From contig NZ_KI421509.1 in assembly GCF_000473225.1 (NCBI RefSeq), positions 2,010,434 through 2,074,433 of the forward strand: a DNA stretch of 64,000 bases. Direction: 5' to 3'. The position numbers were made by a program, and so were the translations under genes. How positions within the stretch are numbered: the first letter of the stretch is position 1; the number at the start of each line of letters is the position of its first letter. This document shows positions 1 through 8,175 of this stretch, one piece after another. The notes below the pieces were generated by a model. The model had not been told where the DNA came from and ran no database searches. It was given only the letters and a program-made list of their open reading frames with translations. Origin of the DNA: Sedimentitalea nanhaiensis DSM 24252. Its GTDB lineage: Bacteria; Pseudomonadota; Alphaproteobacteria; Rhodobacterales; Rhodobacteraceae.

Positions 1-23
1 CCTGTGAACGCACAGTTCCGCAG

Positions 24-1355
24 ATGGCAAAGGTTCTCAAAAAATACCTGAAAACCCAGAAAACTTTAGTCAACGTTGTGATTTTGGACGCGGACGGCAA
101 CACCGTCGACAGTGACGTCGAAGATCTGCCCGCCGACCCCACGATGGAGGATGAAGACAACGATCTCGACGTGGCCGCCGAAGCCGCGCCCGAAACAACC
201 GAAGCTGAAAATGCCCCCGCAGACCCGGCCGCCGAGCCCACTGCCGAGGACGCTCCGGCAGGCGATCCCGCGGCGCTCGCCGCGCGCCTCAAGGCGTTGC
301 AGCCCGCGATTGCCTCCGCCGAAGCGGCAACGGCGGACAAGCTGAAAAGGGTTATGGCCGCCGCTGTCGGACAAATCAAATCGGCGGCGCTGGAGCAGGC
401 AGATCAGACCATAACCGCATTGGAAAATGCCATTGCCAAACTGGGCGCTCCGGCTCCGGCTCCGGCAGTCGAGGAAACGCCGCCCGCCGGAACAGAACCC
501 GATATGCGGGCGCTTGTGGCGCGTGCGGGTGCCCTAAAGACCGCACTGGCCGATGTGGCCGCCCCGGCCAAGGACAAGCTGATGACGGCACTGTCGTCTG
601 CGGCACAACAGATCAAGGATCGTAACCTTGAAGCAGCGGATACGATGCTGGGCAGGATCGAAGCCGCGCTCAACAAGGTGATGGCCGCCGAACCAACCGC
701 CGCGGCCACCGGCCCGACCGCCGATGACGATGCCGCCAAATGGCTGGCCGCAGAGGCCCGTCTGCAACCAGCCGTGGACAAGGCGATACAGGACAAACGC
801 GGCGATCTGGGCGCGATCAACATGAACTTCAACGCCGCCAAGGATTACGCCAAAACCGGCAATTTCGCCGGTGCGTTGCATGCTGCGGGCAAGACCGCCG
901 AACTGCTGAAACAGGCTGCCAGCGCGGAAACAACGGCCGCAGCGCAAGAAGCCGCAGACTCGGTGATGGAGGGGCTGGTTGCCCTGCGCACTGCCTGGAT
1001 CGAAACCCGGCTGGGCATGCGCAAGGAAATCGAGAACCTGAAATCGGAAATCGACAAGGTCACGGCCAATATCGAAGGCCTTGAGGACGTGCCATCCAAA
1101 TCAGGCGTGCTGTTCGAGTATCTCAATGACATCGACAAGGATCTCGAAGAGACCCTGGACAGGATGACCCAGGCCGCGGATGCTGATAGCCGCGACAAAC
1201 TGAAATCCGATGCCCGCCAGATCATCACCACCTACAAAGGCGTTCTGGATACCGACTTTTTCAAGGCCGTGGACGATAACGGCTTCATCAAGACCAACAT
1301 CCGCAGCTCGGCTCTGGCGTCACTGGACAAGGTCGACGCCGCCTTGGGCTCGTGA
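24..1355 (+). CDS. Ala-rich helical-repeat protein, unknown function
   Basis: Not recognised as a characterised family. The 443-residue protein has a short basic N-terminus, an acidic Ala/Glu/Pro/Asp-rich stretch (about residues 32-82), then three similar predicted helical-hairpin modules (about 84-140, 162-219 and 239-298) separated by Ala/Pro linkers, and a charged, probably coiled-coil C-terminal third. There is no signal peptide. The start is uncertain: this frame stays open to the window edge and no clear ribosome binding site precedes the ATG at 24, so the true gene may begin upstream. A different frame over bases 1-51 ends in TGA and could be the tail of an upstream gene. A scaffold or effector-associated role would be speculation. 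Confidence 0.6.
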   Translation: MAKVLKKYLKTQKTLVNVVILDADGNTVDSDVEDLPADPTMEDEDNDLDVAAEAAPETTEAENAPADPAAEPTAEDAPAGDPAALAARLKALQPAIASAEAATADKLKRVMAAAVGQIKSAALEQADQTITALENAIAKLGAPAPAPAVEETPPAGTEPDMRALVARAGALKTALADVAAPAKDKLMTALSSAAQQIKDRNLEAADTMLGRIEAALNKVMAAEPTAAATGPTADDDAAKWLAAEARLQPAVDKAIQDKRGDLGAINMNFNAAKDYAKTGNFAGALHAAGKTAELLKQAASAETTAAAQEAADSVMEGLVALRTAWIETRLGMRKEIENLKSEIDKVTANIEGLEDVPSKSGVLFEYLNDIDKDLEETLDRMTQAADADSRDKLKSDARQIITTYKGVLDTDFFKAVDDNGFIKTNIRSSALASLDKVDAALGS

Positions 1356-1809
1356 CGGAACGGGATGAACTGCCATCGCGCCAGATCGCAGCTGGTGTTG
1401 GGGGCATTGGTGGATAAGAGGAGCGTTCCGATGGGATCGGCGGTTTGGGGATCGATCCGGGCCAGACCGTTTGCAGCCTTGCGGGGCTGGCTGCGACGGG
1501 AGCGGCTGTGTGTCGCAAACGCATTCGGCGATACCTGTTGTCGGGCTGTGCGGAGGAGATGTAGCGATGGAAGCCTGCAGCGGTGCGCCTCGCATTGGAT
1601 CGTTCTGTGACCGAACGCCGCTCACAACGCAATGGGCTGACAAGACACAGCACGCACGAGGTCCCATTCTGGTCAGGGCCTGCCGAACCGCTCCGTTGAA
1701 AGGCCGAATACATGAAAGCAGGGTCAAAGGATCATCGACAAAATGCTTGCAGGGAAAGGCAGTTCAGACATGTCTCCCCTTTTATTGACGCACCAGACCG
1801 GAGACCGAC
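1356..1809. other. Intergenic stretch without a supported gene
   Basis: About 450 bases between the helical-repeat gene and the small secreted protein. Several short open frames exist on both strands, but their translations are rich in Arg, Cys, Ser and Pro, resemble no protein and lack convincing ribosome binding sites. It probably holds the promoter of the downstream operon. No clear terminator hairpin was seen. Confidence 0.5.
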
Positions 1810-2244
1810 ATGACCACCAAGACCCATTTGATAGCCGCATTTGCGCTTGTTATCCCACTCACGCTCGCTCCGGTGGCGGCGTCGGCTGACCCGGGGCGAT
1901 TGACAGTCGAGTTGAACAAGTTTGAGGAAATCGACAGCGGGGGATGCCGGGCCTTCTTTCTGTTTCGCAATCAGACCGATACCAGCTTTGAAGGCTTTGA
2001 GATGTCCTTGGCGATACTGGACGGAAATGGGGTCATCGACCGCCTGTTGTCGATCGACGCAGCTCCATTGCCGGTGGCCCGCACGACGCTGAAACTGTTC
2101 GAAATTCCCGATACGACTTGTGCCAATATCTCCGAAATCCTGCTGCACGAAGTGTCTTCGTGCAAACCGCAGAACGAGGACGAAATCGACTGTTTCCCAA
2201 TTCTTGACCTGAACAGCAGGGCCGCTGCTGCGCTGGTCAAATAG
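1810..2244 (+). CDS. Small secreted protein, first gene of ExbBD-type operon
   Basis: A 144-residue protein with a clear Sec signal peptide (positive MTTKTH, hydrophobic core, probable cleavage after VAASA around residue 26). The mature part is small, acidic and contains four cysteines (in SGGC, TTC, SSC and DCF), suggesting disulfide bonds in the periplasm. No enzyme motif is visible. An upstream GGAGA-like sequence (about 1800-1804) supports the start. Its stop codon abuts the ATG of the ExbB/TolQ-type gene, so the two are very likely co-transcribed and translationally coupled. By context it could be a periplasmic accessory of the proton-channel complex; that is inference. Confidence 0.75.
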   Translation: MTTKTHLIAAFALVIPLTLAPVAASADPGRLTVELNKFEEIDSGGCRAFFLFRNQTDTSFEGFEMSLAILDGNGVIDRLLSIDAAPLPVARTTLKLFEIPDTTCANISEILLHEVSSCKPQNEDEIDCFPILDLNSRAAAALVK

Positions 2245-2871
2245 ATGATGCCGACCACTTTTGCAGGCCTTGGGGCGGGCGGGCCGATCATGGCGCTGCT
2301 GGCGGTTTTGTCGCTGCTGTCCTGGGCGCTCATCGTCATCAAGATCCTGCAACTCTGGCACAGCCGGTCCGGAGTTGCGCGCCGCACACAGGCCTTTGAG
2401 CAATGGGCTGAAGGCGACAAGCACGCGGCCAAAGCCACGCTGGAGCATGGAAAATCTCCGGCAGACCGGATCACGGTCTATGCCATGCAGGCCCTGACCA
2501 AAGGTATTAAAGGGCCGGCGCTTGAGGCGGAGCTGACCCGTCTCGGCAACGACGAACTGGCACGGATGAACGGCATGATCCGGATGCTGGAAGTGATCGC
2601 CATGATTTCTCCGCTGCTGGGATTGCTGGGGACCGTCCTGGGAATGATCCAGTCGTTCCAAGAGTTGGAACTGGCCGAGGGTGCGGCAAATGCCTCGGTA
2701 TTGGCGGGCGGTATCTGGCAGGCCTTGCTGACGACGGCAGCCGGGCTGTTGGTGGCGATTCCGGCGGCGGTGGGTGCGGGCCTGATGTCGGCGCGAATCG
2801 AAAGTGCGGCGCAGATGATCGAAAGCGCGGTGGGCCGGTTACTGCTGATCGAGGACCACCCAGAGCTTTGA
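2245..2871 (+). CDS. MotA/TolQ/ExbB proton channel family protein
   Basis: Inner-membrane channel subunit of the ExbB/TolQ/MotA family, which uses the proton motive force to drive a periplasmic partner. The 208 residues show three expected membrane segments (about 8-35, 112-140 and 155-182), a cytoplasmic loop between the first two, the conserved ISPLLGLLGTVLGMIQSF motif opening the second segment, and the GIWQALLTTAAGL motif in the third. Length matches ExbB/TolQ rather than the longer MotA. It starts directly on the stop of the preceding gene (ATG at 2245 or 2248) and is followed by two ExbD genes, the normal stator composition. It is not called tolQ because no tolA, tolB or pal is nearby. 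Confidence 0.9.
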   Translation: MMPTTFAGLGAGGPIMALLAVLSLLSWALIVIKILQLWHSRSGVARRTQAFEQWAEGDKHAAKATLEHGKSPADRITVYAMQALTKGIKGPALEAELTRLGNDELARMNGMIRMLEVIAMISPLLGLLGTVLGMIQSFQELELAEGAANASVLAGGIWQALLTTAAGLLVAIPAAVGAGLMSARIESAAQMIESAVGRLLLIEDHPEL

Positions 2872-2891
2872 TGTAAGGGGGATTTGGCCCC

Positions 2892-3314
2892 ATGGCCAGC
2901 AGCGTGAAACTCGGCAGACCACGGCGATCCGGACCGCTGATTTCGCTGGTGCCGATGATCGATGTGATGCTGATTCTGCTGGTGTTCTTTATGGTCACAT
3001 CTACCTATCTGAACCTCGACATGATTCCCGCCATGCGTCAGCAGGAACGGGCCGGCGGATCCGGCTTGGCCTCTGGCGGCACAGTGCTGATACGGCTGGC
3101 CGCCGACGGCGTGCCAGTAACCCAGGGCCGCGCCCTGAGCCACGACAGCCTTTCGGCCTTGTTGACTGAACGGTTGGCAGACGATCCGCTGACACAGGTG
3201 CTGGTCCTGCCCTCGGGCGCGGCGACAACTCAGGCGTTGATCACCGTCATGGATACCGCAACGCGCGCCGGGGCGGTCCGGCTGCGGGTAATCCGGCTGG
3301 AGGCGCAGCCGTGA
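2892..3314 (+). CDS. ExbD/TolR family biopolymer transport protein (first copy)
   Basis: A 140-residue single-pass membrane protein of the ExbD/TolR family. A short basic cytoplasmic N-terminus leads into one membrane helix (about 17-36) that contains the family's essential aspartate, Asp24 in the PMIDVMLILLVFF context, thought to carry protons in the channel. The remainder is a periplasmic domain. A purine-rich GGGGG-type stretch precedes the ATG. It lies 20 bases after the ExbB-type gene and overlaps the next ExbD gene by 4 bases, indicating translational coupling. Two ExbD paralogues with one ExbB suggest an asymmetric ExbD dimer, as proposed for some other systems; this is inference. Confidence 0.9.
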   Translation: MASSVKLGRPRRSGPLISLVPMIDVMLILLVFFMVTSTYLNLDMIPAMRQQERAGGSGLASGGTVLIRLAADGVPVTQGRALSHDSLSALLTERLADDPLTQVLVLPSGAATTQALITVMDTATRAGAVRLRVIRLEAQP

Positions 3315-3718
3315 AATTGGATCGCCCGACCCGCGCGCAACATTCGGAAACCATCATCGCGCTGATCGACGTGGTATTTTTTCTACTGGTGTTCTTCATG
3401 CTGATCGGGCGCATGGACGCAACCGCTCCGTTCGACGTTGACCCACCGTTTGCCATCACGGGCCGCGATATGCCGGCGGGCGGAGCAACGCTGGCTGTAT
3501 CCAGGGACGGGACATTGGCGTTGGACGGAACCACCATCGCGCGCACCGAACTTGACACGGCGCTGGCCCGGGCCTTGGCGCAGGACAGCGATCTGCGCCT
3601 GCGCGTCAACGCCCATCGCGACGCCGAACTGCGGCATGTGCTTCCGCTGGTTGCGATCGCCGAAGCCGCAGGCATCAAGGACATGGTTCTGGTTGTCACA
3701 CCTGCGAGTCAGCCATGA
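3311..3718 (+). CDS. ExbD/TolR family biopolymer transport protein (second copy)
   Basis: The second ExbD/TolR-type protein, 135 residues, with one membrane helix (about 15-36) holding the conserved aspartate Asp20 in the ALIDVVFFLLVFF motif, then a periplasmic domain. It overlaps its neighbours by 4 bases on both sides (ATGA-type junctions), so translation of the whole set is coupled. It differs substantially from the first copy outside the membrane segment and so is not a recent tandem duplication. The partner is presumably the ExbB-type channel upstream and the TonB-like protein downstream. Confidence 0.9.
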   Translation: MKLDRPTRAQHSETIIALIDVVFFLLVFFMLIGRMDATAPFDVDPPFAITGRDMPAGGATLAVSRDGTLALDGTTIARTELDTALARALAQDSDLRLRVNAHRDAELRHVLPLVAIAEAAGIKDMVLVVTPASQP

Positions 3719-5307
3719 CCGGTCGTGCGGCGATCTGGGTTGCGGGGGCCGGTGGGTCTGTGTTCGCCCATGCGATGATGTTGGGCATCTTGTCAGCAAC
3801 ATTGCGCCCCGAACCGGTGCAGCAACAGCAGATGCCCGCCAGCGCCCTGGACGTTCAGGCCTATCGGCTGGACCGCGCAACGGCACCCGAACGGCCGATC
3901 GATTCCGAGGTCGCCAGGCGCTCTGCGACCGAGACGACGGCCATGGCTTCGGGGGCCATTGCACAATCGCGCGCGCGCGCCACCCCGGTCGATGCCGCAG
4001 CGGCGCATCCGTTGAGCGCGCCTGTCGAGCCTGCGCGCGAGGTCGGGCAGGTGGTCGGCAATTTGGCCGATATAGGCGTGATGGCGACACAATCGGCGCG
4101 TCTCTCCACAGTCCGTCCGGCCCCTCTGATGCCCGGTGACAGTGCCGGGACCAAGCTGAGCGAGGCGGAGGCGACCCGCGATTCACTGGCTTCACGTCCG
4201 GCCAGGCCCGAACCTATTGGGTTGGCTTCGGCTCCATCGATGACACTGCCACCGCGCAGCCCCGCCGGGGCCGCGACGCTCGCCGCCATGCGGCAGAAAA
4301 CTGACCCCTTGCCCTCTGCATCACCGAATTCCGCGCCCCTTGCATCGGCGACTGCCGTCGCACCAGCGGTCCCCGCCCAAGGCCTTGATACCGCGCCCGC
4401 CGCCCAAGCCATACCTGCAACCCAATCGGCCGCGCCCGCAGCCACCGTATCTCAGGCCGCCGCCGAAATGCAGCATCAGCCCAAGCGGTTGAAAGCGGCG
4501 TTGGCCTTTGCGGGTGGCGGGGACGGTGACATCGACCCGGTTTCGCTGGCCGCCTTCCAGAGCTTTGTGCGGCCCGGTGATGTTGGCGGATCGGCTGATG
4601 GATTGCGCGACGGCGTCTCCGCCCTGCTGGCGCAGGTCCCCTGTGCACGGCTGCAGGTGGGGTTTGACCCCGACAGTGCGACCTTGCAGGTCAACGGACA
4701 TGTGCCCGAAGCCGATCTTCGCGCGCCGGTGTTGGCGGCGCTACAGGCCAAGATGGGAGCGGATATAACCATCTCGGACAAGATCCTGATCCTGCCACGC
4801 CCACAATGCGGGGCGTTGACGGGGATTGCAAAGGTTGGGTTGCCGCAATCGACGGACCAGATCACCAACCCCCTTTTGATTGGCGCAGACACTCACACGC
4901 GAGTGTTGGACTTCGTGGCGGATGATCGGTTGTTCTTTGACCTGACGGCTCCAGATTACGACGCCTATATCTATGTCGATTATTTTGATGCCGGCGGCAA
5001 CGTTCTGCACCTCGTGCCGAACGACAGGACCCCTCTGCGGCTGGTGGCGGCTGAAACCGCGTTTCGCGTCGGTGCCAGCGCCCCCGAAGACGAAGGGCTG
5101 CAAATCTTCATCGGGCCGCCATACGGACAAGAGATCGCAGTGGCCTTTGCGGCATCGGCACCCATGTATTACGGTTTGCGCCCGCTGCAAGAGCCGACGG
5201 TCGCATACCTGGAATGGCTGAGGACCCGCGTCGCAAAAGCGCGCGATACCAATCCGGACTTCAAGGGCGAATGGGTCTATTTCTTTGTCACGACGGCAGA
5301 GAGATAA
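3715..5307 (+). CDS. TonB-like membrane-anchored protein with DUF4384-type C-terminal domain
   Basis: A 530-residue protein encoded directly after the two ExbD genes with a 4-base overlap. One hydrophobic helix near the N-terminus (about 6-29) should anchor it in the inner membrane. A long Ala/Pro/Thr-rich low-complexity region (about 30-250) follows, resembling the periplasm-spanning linker of TonB or TolA. After it come a compact region with two cysteines (VPCARLQVGF and RPQCGALTGI) and a beta-rich C-terminal domain with the DUF4384 signature (LTAPDYDAYIYVDYFDAGGN, HLVPN). DUF4384 is known mainly as an accessory domain of bacterial caspase-like proteins and kinases. The caspase gene lies just downstream in convergent orientation. 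A force-transducing role is inference. Confidence 0.75.
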   Translation: MTGRAAIWVAGAGGSVFAHAMMLGILSATLRPEPVQQQQMPASALDVQAYRLDRATAPERPIDSEVARRSATETTAMASGAIAQSRARATPVDAAAAHPLSAPVEPAREVGQVVGNLADIGVMATQSARLSTVRPAPLMPGDSAGTKLSEAEATRDSLASRPARPEPIGLASAPSMTLPPRSPAGAATLAAMRQKTDPLPSASPNSAPLASATAVAPAVPAQGLDTAPAAQAIPATQSAAPAATVSQAAAEMQHQPKRLKAALAFAGGGDGDIDPVSLAAFQSFVRPGDVGGSADGLRDGVSALLAQVPCARLQVGFDPDSATLQVNGHVPEADLRAPVLAALQAKMGADITISDKILILPRPQCGALTGIAKVGLPQSTDQITNPLLIGADTHTRVLDFVADDRLFFDLTAPDYDAYIYVDYFDAGGNVLHLVPNDRTPLRLVAAETAFRVGASAPEDEGLQIFIGPPYGQEIAVAFAASAPMYYGLRPLQEPTVAYLEWLRTRVAKARDTNPDFKGEWVYFFVTTAER

Positions 5308-5316
5308 AACCGTCGG

Positions 5317-6792
5317 TCACTTGCATCCACCAGCGGCCCATGCCTTGAGATTGCGCTTGAGAACGCCACCGAACGGATGTTTCTTGTCCAGCGAGCGTTG
5401 CATGTTCAGGCTTAGATACGAGTTCGCCTGCGTGCACAGGCGATCCTGGGTCCACTGGTGACAATTGGAACAGGTCTTGTCCTTCCAATAAGCCTCAGGC
5501 AGGCCCTCGATCGGCGGATAGAGCGGCGAGCTTGCAATCAACTCGGAAATCGAGCGCCCCGATATGGCAGCAAGGTCCGATTGGAGCGCAGACCCGAAGG
5601 TCACGGAACCGGGTTCTGCGGATGGCTCAGGTTCCTGGTTTGCCGTCACAGCCGGTTCGGGCGTCACGCCCTGGCCCACTGGATCATGCCCCTCTTTCTT
5701 ACGCAAAGCGACGAGTTCCTGATTGGCGAATTCGGCAAAGATACCCTCTGGGAAGGCATCCAGATAGGACTGATAGCCCTGGAGGCTTGCAGCCGCCTGC
5801 GCCGCCTCGAACATCTTCTGTTCCGTCTCGGACGGCCCGGCGGCGACCGGGGCCGGTTTGGGCGGTGCTGGATCGGTCAGTTCCCGTTCCATCAGGACAG
5901 CCAGAAGCTTGCGCGCGTCCGGGGCATATTTGCCCTCCGAATAGCCGCGCAGAAACAACATGATCTGCACCGGATCGCCCGACGCCTGAACCGAATTCCA
6001 CAGTTGCAGTTCCTGCAACTCTTCCGAACTCATCGGCTCTTCCTCGGCAAAAACGAAATCGTTGGTCAGCGAAGACGCGTCCCACGGGGTCTGCTTACCG
6101 CTGGTCTGCTCGATCACCTCGACGCGGACCTTCTTGAACATCTGTTCGATCCGCAGGCCCGGTGTCGACATCTGCTGGGCCAGCGCGCGGGTGAAGGGGC
6201 TGTTGCCGTCCAGCCCGTCCAGCGCCACACCGCCCGGTGCCGTGGCATAGGCCAGAAAAGTGCCGGTCGGCGCCTGCATCTCGGCCAGACCGTTGTCATT
6301 GAATTCGGGGATGTCGCTGAACGGATTGTTGCGGCAGGCATCCAGGATCACGATATTTGTCTTGTTGCGCGCCGAAAACATCTGACGCAATACCGACTGG
6401 GCCTCGACGGCGACCAGGTCGAGATCGGCGGCATCGTTCAGCGCAACATCGACCGGCAACAGATAGTTGGTGCCATAAGACTGCACCCCGTGCCCGGCAT
6501 AATAAAACAGACCTGTGGCATCCGAACCCGCGTTGCGCAAATCGCGACCGAACCGGGCGATGCCACGTTTCATTTCGGTCTGATTGCTGTCCAGCAACAA
6601 CGTGACCTGAAAATCCAGCCTTTCAAGCGTTTCGGCAATCAGACGCGCATCATAGGATGGGTTGTCCAGCGGCGTCACCGTGCCATAGGCCGAGTTTCCG
6701 ACCACGAGGGCCAAGCGATCCTGTGCCGCAAGCGGCGTCGCAAACACCGTCAGAAGAAGGCAGAAAAGTCTTAGGGCTGTGCGCACTGGCAA
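5317..6792 (-). CDS. Secreted caspase family (peptidase C14) protein with C-terminal CxxCH
   Basis: A 491-residue protein with a signal peptide (about 1-23, ending PLAAQ) followed by a caspase p20-like domain (about 25-250). The catalytic dyad is intact: His101 in YYAGHG and Cys153 in LDACRNNP. Bacterial members of this family cut after basic or acidic residues and are usually regulatory or cell-death proteases. A Pro/Ala-rich linker follows a region of probable helical repeats (about 255-365). The last 60 residues contain CSNCH at 441-445, the pattern of a covalent haem c site, plus two more cysteines (453 and 490). It converges on the DUF4384 gene with about 9 bases between stops, and is divergent from the YceI-OmpA gene. 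Confidence 0.85.
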   Translation of the reverse strand: MPVRTALRLFCLLLTVFATPLAAQDRLALVVGNSAYGTVTPLDNPSYDARLIAETLERLDFQVTLLLDSNQTEMKRGIARFGRDLRNAGSDATGLFYYAGHGVQSYGTNYLLPVDVALNDAADLDLVAVEAQSVLRQMFSARNKTNIVILDACRNNPFSDIPEFNDNGLAEMQAPTGTFLAYATAPGGVALDGLDGNSPFTRALAQQMSTPGLRIEQMFKKVRVEVIEQTSGKQTPWDASSLTNDFVFAEEEPMSSEELQELQLWNSVQASGDPVQIMLFLRGYSEGKYAPDARKLLAVLMERELTDPAPPKPAPVAAGPSETEQKMFEAAQAAASLQGYQSYLDAFPEGIFAEFANQELVALRKKEGHDPVGQGVTPEPAVTANQEPEPSAEPGSVTFGSALQSDLAAISGRSISELIASSPLYPPIEGLPEAYWKDKTCSNCHQWTQDRLCTQANSYLSLNMQRSLDKKHPFGGVLKRNLKAWAAGGCK

Positions 6793-6875
6793 TTCCTGTG
6801 TTCCTGTTCCTGCGCCCAGATGTCCGGGGCTTGACCAAGTTGTAGCCGAGTATCAGGTGTTCCGTGCATGCTGCA

Positions 6876-6897
6876 TGTATTGCGTATTTTCAATACA
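6876..6897. promoter_or_regulatory. Inverted repeat in the caspase/YceI-OmpA divergent promoter region
   Basis: TGTATTG and CAATACA, 7-base arms separated by 8 bases, lie in the roughly 210-base region between the divergently transcribed caspase and YceI-OmpA genes. Placement and symmetry suit a regulator binding site that could control both; no regulator gene is adjacent. Confidence 0.35.
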
Positions 6898-7005
6898 ACT
6901 ATCGCTTTTCTTCTTCATGGGTGCAAGTTTCCTGTTACTGTGATCAAATGGTGCCAGCCATTTGTGTAGAAATCCTTTTTGTCGCTAAAAAATGCAAGGA
7001 CTGAC

Positions 7006-8082
7006 ATGATGACCATTTTTGCGCGCCGGGCGCTGCTGTCGCTTATTCTTAGCTTCTGGACCCTGCTCGCGGTCAGTCTTGGCGCTCAGGCCCAAAGTGC
7101 GGACCCGTTCGAGAACGGCTGGGTTCTGGATTCCCAAGCCTCGGAATTGCGGTTCATGTCGATCAAGAAAGGCAACCTGGCTGAAACCAACAAGTTCGCG
7201 ACCATCAGCGGGCTGATCACCCAGGACGGCAAGGCCCAGATCCGGGTTCTGATGGACTCGGTCGATACCAAGGTCGACCTGCGCAACGTGCGGATGCGGT
7301 TCCTGTTCTTTGAGACCTTCCTGCATCCGGAAACCACCATCACCGTACAGCTGGACCCCGCGCTGCTGACTGATCTGCATGCCACCCGTCGCAAGATGAT
7401 CGACGTTGAATACACCGTTGCGTTGCATGGCGTGACCGTCACCAAAACCGCAGAGGTGGCGGTGACCCTGATCAGCAACGACCGGGTGGCGGTATCCACG
7501 ACCACCCCGATCGCCGTGACGCTGGCCGAACACAATCTGGAAGAAGGCCGCACAAAGCTGCAAGAGGCAGCCAATGTCGATATCGCTCCGCTGGGTGTGG
7601 TCAGTTTCGACTTCGTATTCGACCGCGCCAGCCCCGGCACCCCGCCGGACACCGCCGTTCTGACGAACGCGGTCGCGCCGGGCTCCGCCGCGCTGGAAAC
7701 CAGGGGTAATCTGGACCGCGAAGCCTGTGTGGGCCGGTTCGAGATCCTGTCGCGCACCGGCAATATCTATTTCAGAACGGGCAGTGCCCGGCTGGACGGG
7801 AAAAGCACACCGCTGCTCGACAACCTTCATGACATCGTCAACCGCTGCCCGGACCTGAACATCGAAATCAGCGGCCATACGGATTCCGACGGAAGCAATG
7901 CAGCCAACCAGAGCCTCAGCGAACGGCGTGCCGCTTCGGTCGCGTCATATCTGCAATCCAAGGGCGTTCCCGCGAGCCGCATGGCGGTCGTCGGCTATGG
8001 CGAAGCCCGTCCCCTGGTGGACAACACCACCGCGCAGAACAAGGCCAGGAATCGGCGTATCGAGTTTTCCGTCATCAACTGA
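7006..8082 (+). CDS. YceI-like domain fused to OmpA peptidoglycan-binding domain
   Basis: A secreted two-domain envelope protein of 358 residues. An N-terminal signal peptide (about 1-30, ending GAQAQ) is followed by a YceI-like lipocalin-type beta domain (about 32-205; motifs WVLDSQASELRF and MIDVEYTVALHG), a family that binds isoprenoid or lipid-like ligands. A linker leads to an OmpA C-terminal domain (about 250-355) with IYFRTGSARLD, ISGHTDSDG and the NRRIEF ending, which anchors proteins to peptidoglycan. The ATG at 7006 is preferred over an upstream TTG because AAGGA lies 5 bases before it and the signal peptide starts there. It is divergent from the caspase gene. Confidence 0.85.
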   Translation: MMTIFARRALLSLILSFWTLLAVSLGAQAQSADPFENGWVLDSQASELRFMSIKKGNLAETNKFATISGLITQDGKAQIRVLMDSVDTKVDLRNVRMRFLFFETFLHPETTITVQLDPALLTDLHATRRKMIDVEYTVALHGVTVTKTAEVAVTLISNDRVAVSTTTPIAVTLAEHNLEEGRTKLQEAANVDIAPLGVVSFDFVFDRASPGTPPDTAVLTNAVAPGSAALETRGNLDREACVGRFEILSRTGNIYFRTGSARLDGKSTPLLDNLHDIVNRCPDLNIEISGHTDSDGSNAANQSLSERRAASVASYLQSKGVPASRMAVVGYGEARPLVDNTTAQNKARNRRIEFSVIN

Positions 8083-8175
8083 GCGGACAGTTCACTCATC
8101 ACCACACCGCCCGGCTGCACATCGCAGCCGGGCGTTCGATGGCTCCCCCATACCTCTCTGAACGGACGACTATCG

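Noticed and set aside
2245..3718. Zorya-type antiphage defence (MotAB-like channel)
   Set aside because: The channel proteins are short ExbB/ExbD types, and no helicase or nuclease ZorC/ZorD/ZorE genes are nearby.
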